NCBI GenBank assembly: GCA_018262875.1
Contig: JADFDL010000007.1
Location: 1-21,118, forward strand
DNA: 21,118 bases
DNA from: Rhodocyclaceae bacterium
Lineage (GTDB): Bacteria > Pseudomonadota > Gammaproteobacteria > Burkholderiales > Rhodocyclaceae
Reading direction: 5' to 3'
How positions within the stretch are numbered: position 1 is the first letter of the stretch; each line of letters opens with the position of its first letter. Positions 16,426 to 21,118 of this stretch are shown here, piece by piece. The position numbers and the translations under genes are program-made. The notes under the pieces are model-generated. The model saw only the letters and a program-made list of their open reading frames with translations, ran no database searches and was not told the origin of the DNA.

Positions 16426-17286
16426 ATGCGGTTTATTTATCTGATGCTGCTGGTGCTGGCGCCCTGCGCCCTGGCCCAGAATGTCCCTAAGCAGCCGGCG
16501 GCGAACGTTCCGAATCTGCCGCTCAACCTGCCCGCCAGAAACGCTCCGGCCATCGATCAGCCAAGCAGCGCGTTGCCGGCCACAGAGGGACCCGAAGTAG
16601 CCCAGCTCAACTTGAGCGCCATGCCCATCGAGGACGCGGTCATGATGATCCTCATGCTCATTTCCGCCGATGCGCATGAGGATCTCCAGGACATGCTGGA
16701 GGAGATGGCGAATTCACGCGAAGAACGGGATGCGCTGCGCAGCAAGTACAGGCAGGCGCGGCATGAAGCCCGCCAGCACGATCGCGAACGGCGCGAGCAA
16801 AGGCGTGCCCAGCGCAGCCAGATGCGGGACGAGGCGCGCGAAAAACGCGAAGAGCGGCGCGAAGCGCTGCGCGAGGCGCGCGAGAGAAGCCGGGAAGAAG
16901 CCCGCGACCGGCGCGAGCAGTTGCGGGAGCAGCGCGCGGCACTGCGCAAGGAGCAGCGGGAAGCGCGCCGCAAAAGGCGCGAGGCCCTGCACATCTACTA
17001 CGAGGCGCGGGCGCGCCAGGGCCTGCTGGCGGCCAGCCTGGTCACCAGCATGGCGGATCAGTTCAACGTCCCGGAAGGGCCGCAGCCGCGCCGCGTCGGC
17101 ATCCTGCTCGACCAGATCGACGCGCAAGCCGTCAAACTGAAGGACCCCCCGCCGGAAACCAGGCCGGATGAAAAAGCCAGACGCAATGACGAACTGCTTG
17201 CGGCGCACCTGAGCGAGCTGCGCGGCGTCTGGAGAAAATACCTGGCGGCGACGGGAAGCCCCATCGCGCAACGCCAGGACAATTAG
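16426..17286 (+). CDS. Exported protein with long Arg/Glu-rich helix, 286 aa
   Basis: An N-terminal signal peptide (1-17, cleavage probably after ALA) directs export. A Cys at 14 sits in LAPC, but the Pro before it argues against a lipobox. A Pro/Asn-rich linker (20-60) is followed by a short hydrophobic/acidic part with AVMMILMLISADAHEDLQDMLEEM (64-94). From about 96 to 190 the sequence is almost only Arg, Glu, Gln, Ala, Lys and Asp in i/i+4 charge patterns, as in single alpha helices or coiled coils. It contains many repeats such as REERREALREARERSREEARDR. The C-terminal third is mixed and ends without a membrane anchor. I do not recognise the family. It follows DUF2147 by 28 bases with GGGAGAG upstream, so co-transcription is likely. 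The net charge of the helix is positive, which would fit binding to an anionic envelope polymer, but this is inference. Confidence 0.8.
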   Translation: MRFIYLMLLVLAPCALAQNVPKQPAANVPNLPLNLPARNAPAIDQPSSALPATEGPEVAQLNLSAMPIEDAVMMILMLISADAHEDLQDMLEEMANSREERDALRSKYRQARHEARQHDRERREQRRAQRSQMRDEAREKREERREALREARERSREEARDRREQLREQRAALRKEQREARRKRREALHIYYEARARQGLLAASLVTSMADQFNVPEGPQPRRVGILLDQIDAQAVKLKDPPPETRPDEKARRNDELLAAHLSELRGVWRKYLAATGSPIAQRQDN

Positions 17287-17298
17287 GCTGGCCGATTC

Positions 17299-17320
17299 CC
17301 CTCTCCCGTCGGGGAGAGGG
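17299..17320. repeat. GGGAGAGGG hairpin between convergent genes
   Basis: CCCTCTCCC (17299-17307) and GGGAGAGGG (17312-17320) form a nine-pair stem with a GTCG loop, followed by GCAGGGTGAGGGG-like sequence. This resembles a hairpin seen in the intergenic regions of many proteobacteria (recall). It may serve as a bidirectional terminator for the two convergent genes. There is no T-tract. Confidence 0.55.
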
Positions 17321-17336
17321 CAGGGTGAGGGGCAGT

Positions 17337-17678
17337 TCAGACCTTCTTCAGGAAGCACGCCTTCAGCATGAAGCTGCCGGCGTCCATCTTGCAGTCCACC
17401 TCGTGATCGCCGCTGCCGACCAGGCGGATGCTCTTCACCTTGGTGCCCATCTTCAGCGTGGTGGACGAGCCCTTCACCTTCAGGTCCTTGATCAGCACCA
17501 CCGAGTCGCCATCGGCCAGCACGTTGCCGTTGGCGTCCCGTACCACCGCCCCGGCATCGCCATCCGCGCCCGCCGCCACCATCGGCCACTCATGGCCGCA
17601 ATCGGCGCAGACGTAGTTGTCACCGTCCTGGTAGACGTTTTCCATGGCGCATTGGGGGCAGGGCAGGGTGGTGGGCAT
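17337..17678 (-). CDS. yjdM: YjdM (PhnA) family zinc-ribbon protein, 113 aa
   Basis: The protein matches E. coli YjdM, formerly PhnA, over its full length. The name refers to a mapped phosphonate operon position, but this protein is not phosphonoacetate hydrolase and its role is not settled. An N-terminal zinc ribbon has C7-x-x-C10 and C24-x-x-C27. The conserved KOW-like domain follows: VVRDANGNVLADGDSVVLIKDLKVKGSS (45-72), TTLKMGTKVKSIRLV and GDHEVDCKMDAGSFMLKACFLKKV at the end. The start ATG at 17678 is the natural N-terminus because the zinc ribbon begins right after it. It stands alone on the minus strand next to the convergent hairpin. Confidence 0.95.
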   Translation of the reverse strand: MPTTLPCPQCAMENVYQDGDNYVCADCGHEWPMVAAGADGDAGAVVRDANGNVLADGDSVVLIKDLKVKGSSTTLKMGTKVKSIRLVGSGDHEVDCKMDAGSFMLKACFLKKV

Positions 17679-17823
17679 GGCTCAGTCCAGGTTGGATTCG
17701 TTGGGGGCTGCAAGGGTAGCCGGAACTGCCGGAGGAAGGCAATCGAATCGGATGGGAAAAGTCAGTCTGCGTGATACGGCGAGTATCGGTCAATTTATGT
17801 TGATCCGCATACACGGTGAAATC

Positions 17824-17853
17824 TTGTCGGTCAATGAATTACGAGCGCATAAT
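17824..17853 (+). promoter_or_regulatory. Candidate promoter upstream of the zinc-ribbon membrane protein
   Basis: TTGTCG (17824-17829), an 18-base spacer and CATAAT (17848-17853). Transcription would start near 17860, at the ATG at 17859. If real, this means either leaderless translation or a start at the in-frame ATG 17919. The nonamer TCGGTCAAT occurs twice (17786-17794 and 17827-17835). Confidence 0.35.
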
Positions 17854-17858
17854 CGTGC

Positions 17859-18209
17859 ATGGATAACAATTCATATCCGAACCCCGGGGGTCCGTCTAAA
17901 ACTATTGGGCCCCAGCACATGAAGTCCTATACCGTGTCTGAGCCATCTAAATGCGCGAAGTGTGGCGGTGCGCTCGATAAACAAATCGAGCAAAAATACA
18001 ACCGCTTCGATCTTGTTGCCGCGGCATTTGTTGGCGGCCCTGTCATTGGTGGTCTTGTACTCCTTGGCTTCGCCGGGATGAGGAAACTTGCATTCTTGGC
18101 CGCCGCTGCGGTGGCATTCGGGCTCTATTACTTGGTGGCCTCCCGCAACATCGTGCGTTGGAGATGCCGTGCATGTGGTAGCACCACCGATGAAAACCGA
18201 GGGAGCTAA
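17859..18209 (+). CDS. Zinc-ribbon membrane protein, 116 aa
   Basis: Two CxxC pairs flank two hydrophobic segments: C32/C35 in KCAKCGGAL and C103/C106 in WRCRACGST. The membrane helices lie at about 51-72 and 76-94. This layout suggests a split zinc ribbon with both ends on the same side of the inner membrane. I do not recognise a specific family and give no function. The first ATG (17859) has no obvious ribosome binding site. The ATG at 17919 would remove a Pro/Asn-rich 20-residue start and keep both cysteine pairs. The gene is less GC-rich than its neighbours upstream and belongs to the patch that continues through the NYN gene. Confidence 0.65.
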   Translation: MDNNSYPNPGGPSKTIGPQHMKSYTVSEPSKCAKCGGALDKQIEQKYNRFDLVAAAFVGGPVIGGLVLLGFAGMRKLAFLAAAAVAFGLYYLVASRNIVRWRCRACGSTTDENRGS

Positions 18210-18255
18210 AGGGGTCGGGTTCACATTTTTTCTGAGTAAATCGAAGCTGACCCCT
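18210..18255. repeat. Solitary inverted-repeat element, 46 bp
   Basis: AGGGGTC (18210-18216) is mirrored by GACCCCT (18249-18255), with T-rich sequence between. It begins one base after a stop codon. Similar GGGGTC/GACCCC ends flank REP-associated (Y1) transposase loci in many proteobacteria (recall), and here no transposase is present. Confidence 0.4.
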
Positions 18256-18371
18256 GTAGTTTCGCATGGGGTTCTTCAGTCGCTGTTCTGATTTGATTCA
18301 TGCAAAGAATTCGACTCCGGTACCTTTGATTACCAACATTGACCCACGCTGTTACTAGAGGATAGCGATTT

Positions 18372-19157
18372 ATGAGTGCGCCACACCTTCCCGTTGAACC
18401 GCGTGTTGCTGTCTTAGTAGATTGCGATAACACAAGCCCAGAGATTCTGGAATACGCATTGCGAGTCGTAGCCCAATTCGGCCGCGTTGTAATTCGTCGT
18501 GGATATGGAAACCACAGCACTCTAGCTAAGACCTGGCAAGAGGCCTTGGTTCGCTTGGCTTTCACACCGTGCCTTCAGTATCAATACGCTGCAGGTAAAA
18601 ACACTGCTGACATCGCTCTGGCGCTAGATGCAATCGAAGAAATGTTTGATCACCGCGCGGACAAGTTCTGCCTTGTAACGAGCGATTCCGACTTTGCTTA
18701 CCTCTGCCGGAAGCTTCGGGAACGAGGAGCAATGGTTTTCATTGTCGGCGAGCCAAAGACACCGGATGCACTACGCAATGCGAGCGACCAATTTTTCGAG
18801 TGGAAACCTGAGAATACGGCCGAAGCGGGGCAAGCCGACAGTAACCCAGCTCAAGCGAAAACGGAACCGACTAAGTTGCCAACAATCAAGCGCCGGCCGA
18901 AATTCGTAGTGGATGCGGTAGCGCTGCTTGCGGATAGCACTTCTGAAGGGCAGGTGCATTTAGGGGCATTGGGGCAATATCTCAAACGCACTGACCCTGG
19001 TTTTTCTCCAATCAATTACGGGCATTCTGGGCTGCTGGATATGCTGAAAACGTATGACCTGCTGGTTCTCAAGAAAGCGGAAGGCGGCCACTACACAGTT
19101 GGACTGCGTCAACAGGCAGTAGGAGAGGCGGATGGCAAAGCGGAGATCCAACGCTAG
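18372..19157 (+). CDS. NYN domain protein with C-terminal LOTUS/OST-HTH domain, 261 aa
   Basis: The N-terminal NYN domain (about 8-145, PIN-like fold) has the acidic residues of a metal-dependent nuclease: VDCDN (16-20), KNTADIALALD with D80 and D86 (76-86), and TSDSDFAYL with D105 and D107 (103-111). GAMVFIVGEPKTPDALRNASDQF follows. After a charged, Pro-containing linker (about 147-173), a LOTUS/OST-HTH domain runs from about 176 to 245. Its marks are AVALLADSTSEGQVHLGALGQYLKRTDPGFSPINYGHSGLLDML and a closing GHYTVGL, typical of RNA-binding LOTUS domains. RNA cleavage or processing is the likely role, with the target unknown. ATG 18372 has AGAGGAT at 18357-18363. Its codons are less GC-rich (29 of 60 bases G/C in 18421-18480), which suggests acquisition. 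Confidence 0.9.
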   Translation: MSAPHLPVEPRVAVLVDCDNTSPEILEYALRVVAQFGRVVIRRGYGNHSTLAKTWQEALVRLAFTPCLQYQYAAGKNTADIALALDAIEEMFDHRADKFCLVTSDSDFAYLCRKLRERGAMVFIVGEPKTPDALRNASDQFFEWKPENTAEAGQADSNPAQAKTEPTKLPTIKRRPKFVVDAVALLADSTSEGQVHLGALGQYLKRTDPGFSPINYGHSGLLDMLKTYDLLVLKKAEGGHYTVGLRQQAVGEADGKAEIQR

Positions 19158-19180
19158 CGTGAGTTTGAAGTAAGTCGTAA

Positions 19181-19200
19181 GGCTGTTTTGGTAAACAGCC
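19181..19200. terminator. Hairpin between the NYN and DUF4124 genes
   Basis: GGCTGTTT (19181-19188) and AAACAGCC (19193-19200) form a perfect eight-pair stem with a TGGT loop between two convergent genes. There is no clear T-tract on either side, so it is a weak terminator candidate. Confidence 0.45.
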
Positions 19201-19215
19201 CAATCCACCCGCTGC

Positions 19216-19902
19216 TTATTTGTTCTTACGCTTCATCAACGCCGGCTCCTGCGCATCGGCCGGGGGTTCCTGAGTCCTCGGCGGCCTGACGACGGGCCTG
19301 TCGGATCTGATCTGGGGATTGTGCGTGTAGGGACGCGGACGGTTGACGATCACGGTCTGGCCGGTGCCGGCGCCTGTGTCGGCCGGCGCCTCCATCCCGC
19401 AGGCTTCGTACATCAGGTGCTTCATCTTCTCGATGGAATCGGGCGAGCGTGATTCGTTCTCGTAGTTCCGCCGTGCGTCCTTGCATTCCTGGCTGGCGCT
19501 TTTCTCGGCGCGCAGGTCGGCCGAGGTTCTGCCCGTGACGGTCTGCTGCGCCGCTTGTTGTTCCTTCTCGGCTTCGGCGATCCACTCCCAATGCTGCGCG
19601 GTGACGGCCAGCCCCTTGGCGCGCGGCAGGTCGCGGCCGGCGATGGCCGCCTTGACCGCCGCATCGAGTTGGCGCATGACCGGCGAGGTGGCGCTGTCGG
19701 CTGGCGCCGGACTTGCCATGCCGGTCCGGGCCGCGTCCGGCGTGCCGACGGTCGGCGCCTGGCCGCAGGGAAAATCCTGGTAGCTGACCTTGCCCTTGGC
19801 ATCCATGCACTTGTGGAGTTTTCCCTGTGCGGCGGCAGGCGACGGCGCGGCCAGCGGTACGATGAGCAGCGCGAGCAGGAAGGAAAGTGGCAGCTTAACC
19901 AT
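19216..19902 (-). CDS. DUF4124 domain exported protein, 228 aa
   Basis: A signal peptide with LPLSFLLALLIVPLAAPSPAAAQ (cleavage about residue 25) is followed by the DUF4124 signature KLHKCMDAKGKVSYQDFPCGQAP (28-50). Members of this family are small periplasmic proteins of unknown role that begin with a K-C-x-D-x-x-G-K-x-x-Y-Q-D-x-P-C pattern. The two cysteines of this motif (C32, C46) probably form a disulfide. The rest is a helical stretch with Ala/Gln/Glu (about 75-170) and a Pro/Arg-rich tail (about 190-228) that looks disordered. The start at 19902 is fixed by the signal peptide. No clear ribosome binding site is seen there, and the open frame extends to 20076. The gene is downstream of the ribbon-helix-helix gene by 76 bases. 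Confidence 0.85.
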   Translation of the reverse strand: MVKLPLSFLLALLIVPLAAPSPAAAQGKLHKCMDAKGKVSYQDFPCGQAPTVGTPDAARTGMASPAPADSATSPVMRQLDAAVKAAIAGRDLPRAKGLAVTAQHWEWIAEAEKEQQAAQQTVTGRTSADLRAEKSASQECKDARRNYENESRSPDSIEKMKHLMYEACGMEAPADTGAGTGQTVIVNRPRPYTHNPQIRSDRPVVRPPRTQEPPADAQEPALMKRKNK

Positions 19903-19978
19903 GGGAAGATGGAGGGCGGTTAGCGTTCGGAACGAGGCTACACCCGGCCCGGAGTGATGGCAATCCGGGTGGCGGGGA

Positions 19979-20203
19979 TTACTTCTTGCCGGTTTTGGCT
20001 TTTTCCAGCAGATCGATGCCGCGAGCCGCCTTGCCCCGGCCGCGTTCGGCACGCAACTGGAAGCGGGTTTCGGCATCGAATTCTGCCAGCATGAGGGTCG
20101 CCATTTCGTCGATCAGGCGATTGACACTGGTATGACGGCGCTGGGAGAGTTCCTTCAGGCGCCGGTATTTGTCGTCAGGCAATCGAATGGTCAATGCGCT
20201 CAT
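19979..20203 (-). CDS. Ribbon-helix-helix protein, putative antitoxin, 74 aa
   Basis: MSALTIRLPDDKYRRLKELS followed by RRHTSVNRLIDEMATLML is a classic ribbon-helix-helix (Arc/CopG-like) layout: a short strand that contacts DNA in a dimer, then two helices. The remaining C-terminal part (EFDAETRFQLRAERGRGKAARGIDLLEKAK) is a charged tail that could bind a toxin partner. The gene starts at 20203 inside the end of the PIN gene (ATGA overlap), so the PIN protein is translated just before it. By family habit it would neutralise the PIN protein and repress the operon. The order, toxin-like gene first, is the reverse of the usual one. Toxin neutralisation has not been shown here. Confidence 0.85.
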   Translation of the reverse strand: MSALTIRLPDDKYRRLKELSQRRHTSVNRLIDEMATLMLAEFDAETRFQLRAERGRGKAARGIDLLEKAKTGKK

Positions 20204-20622
20204 GGTTTCACCTCTCTCAGGAAATGCGCCGGCGTGACAGCCACCAGTCCGGGAAATTTCAGTTCCTTGCCCTGCAAATCACGCAGGTTGTGCGTCACGA
20301 TGCGTCTGGCACCGCCCGCTACCGCGAGTTCCACCAGATGGTTGTCGCTCTCGTCCGGCAGATTGGGGCGCCAGCCGAAGTAGATCCGCGTCCATTGGCA
20401 GGCGGCGAGGAAGATGTCGAGCAGTTCTTCCCGTTCGGCTGCGGTCAGGTGGCTTTTCCGGAACAGCGCCGCCCGGCCCAGGACGTCCCCGTATTCGGCC
20501 AGCAGCGCTGTGCCCATCAGCGGCGTGTGCTCGCCGCGCAGGCAGGCGGCAATCACGGCGTTCGACGCGCCAGTCCCCAGGCAGGCACCCACGAATACGT
20601 TGGTGTCGACGACGATCAGCAT
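20200..20622 (-). CDS. PIN domain protein, putative toxin (COG1569-like), 140 aa
   Basis: PIN-fold nucleases cut RNA with a cluster of acidic residues. Here D6 (VVDTNVFVGACL), E43 (LLAEYGDVL), D93 (PDESDNHLVELA) and D115 (HNLRDL) fill the expected positions, so the active site looks intact. VAGGARRIVTHNLRDL is typical of the PIN subfamily annotated as a putative toxin component. ATG 20622 begins directly with the first strand. An in-frame TTG at 20658 would add 12 residues without a known motif, and neither start has a good ribosome binding site. The stop overlaps the antitoxin-like gene (ATGA). No promoter was identified with confidence in the short gap to the hydrolase remnant. Confidence 0.85.
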   Translation of the reverse strand: MLIVVDTNVFVGACLGTGASNAVIAACLRGEHTPLMGTALLAEYGDVLGRAALFRKSHLTAAEREELLDIFLAACQWTRIYFGWRPNLPDESDNHLVELAVAGGARRIVTHNLRDLQGKELKFPGLVAVTPAHFLREVKP

Positions 20623-20682
20623 GTGCCGGATGGTATCACTTGTGCCACCATTCGACAATTTATTCTGCTGCGTTTCAGGTGT

Positions 20683-21036
20683 CTATTTTGGGTTTCCTGT
20701 GGCTTTTTGCAAGTGCGCCTCGAACCATTTTGCAGCATGCTCCGCCGCCTGTTCCAGCGTGCCGGGCTCTTCGAAGAGATGCGTCGCGCCCGGCACGATC
20801 TCCAGCTCCTTCTCGCAGCGCAGCAGATCGTAGGCCTGCCGGTTGAGGTCGATCACGACGTCGTCGTCGCCGCCGACGATGAGCAGGGTCGGCGCGCGGA
20901 CCAAAGTCAGTGCCTGCGGGCCGGCGAGGTCGGGGCGTCCGCCGCGCGAGACGACTGCAACGATGGCCGGGTGCTTCGCTGCCGCCTGCAGGGCCGCGGC
21001 GGCGCCGGTGCTGGCGCCGAAGCAGCCGATCTTCAT
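20683..21036 (-). pseudogene. Alpha/beta hydrolase (dienelactone hydrolase-like), N-terminal half missing
   Basis: The frame codes 117 residues of the C-terminal half of an alpha/beta hydrolase. GCFGASTGAAAAL carries the nucleophile elbow with Ser9. IVGGDDDVV carries the acid (near D57-D59) and PGATHLFEEPGTLE the histidine (H86), so the catalytic triad residues are all present. A full-length member would have roughly 100 more residues with the oxyanion-hole strand before the elbow. Instead, a TGA stands directly before ATG 21036 in this frame, and the sequence further out does not look like hydrolase. I therefore treat it as a broken gene. A short translated fragment from ATG 21036 is possible, but would lack the start of the fold. 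Confidence 0.65.
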
Positions 21037-21103
21037 TCATGCCGGAGGCGTTGTCGGGGAGGGTCGCCGTGCTGGGGAGACTGACTTTTGGCTCCGGCGT
21101 AAC

Positions 21104-21118
21104 GCCCGCTTCGCGGGC
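21104..21118. repeat. Hairpin at the window edge, possible start of a repeat element
   Basis: GCCCGC-TTC-GCGGGC forms a six-pair stem ending at the last base. It belongs to an 80-base segment (about 21037-21118) that follows the broken hydrolase. The element's extent cannot be judged because the window ends. Confidence 0.35.

Noticed and set aside
16437..16450. Lipobox in the Arg/Glu helix protein (LAPC)
   Set aside because: Pro at the position before Cys is not accepted by signal peptidase II, so a normal signal peptide is more likely.
17058..17589. Leftward frames opposite the Arg/Glu helix gene
   Set aside because: Their composition mirrors the GC-rich complementary strand, and the rightward frame has the signal peptide and ribosome binding site.
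17679..18371. tRNA or small RNA gene in the lower-GC patch
   Set aside because: No cloverleaf or GGTTCAA-type arm with matching acceptor stem was found.

Overview
The window comes from a GC-rich proteobacterial chromosome, most likely a betaproteobacterium. The evidence is the G+C content (42 of 60 bases in the sampled stretch 6001-6060), the dense gene packing and the gene families present (DUF3301, DUF2147, DUF4124, a cyclic beta-glucan synthase). This lineage call rests on recall of gene families, not on a search. No rRNA, tRNA, CRISPR array, intact insertion sequence or prophage was seen.

Left part (1-5181). A rightward cluster with stop/start overlaps runs phosphoribosyltransferase (5' end outside the window), small lipoprotein, class I photolyase, cupin, MscS-type channel. 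A leftward trio meets it: dodecin, a small cysteine/histidine protein and a DUF3301 membrane protein. A rightward DUF3616 protein diverges from the dodecin gene.

Centre (5182-14248). A very A+T-rich convergent intergenic patch precedes one enormous leftward gene of about 8.7 kb. It encodes a cyclic beta-1,2-glucan synthase of the NdvB/Cgs type (GT84 glycosyltransferase, membrane segments, glucoamylase-like domain, GH94 phosphorylase). A GTG start at 13969 fits the ribosome binding site best. Together with MscS, this gives the window two systems that other bacteria use against hypo-osmotic stress.

Right part (14249-21118). A 43-residue lysine-rich protein precedes a leftward exported protein of unknown function with a composition-biased tail. 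A rightward pair follows: a DUF2147 protein and an exported protein carrying a long Arg/Glu-rich helix. Next come a YjdM zinc-ribbon protein and a lower-GC patch (about 17690-19200) with a zinc-ribbon membrane protein and a NYN-LOTUS putative RNase. Last are a DUF4124 exported protein, a PIN/ribbon-helix-helix toxin-antitoxin-like pair with the PIN gene first, and an alpha/beta hydrolase that has lost its N-terminal half next to a possible repeat at the window edge.

Most of the window is ordinary chromosomal housekeeping and envelope genes. The least explained items are the exported Arg/Glu helix protein beside DUF2147, the exported 463-residue protein, the lower-GC patch with its inverted repeat, and the A+T-rich convergent patch after the DUF3616 gene. 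I did not find a clearly new multi-gene system.
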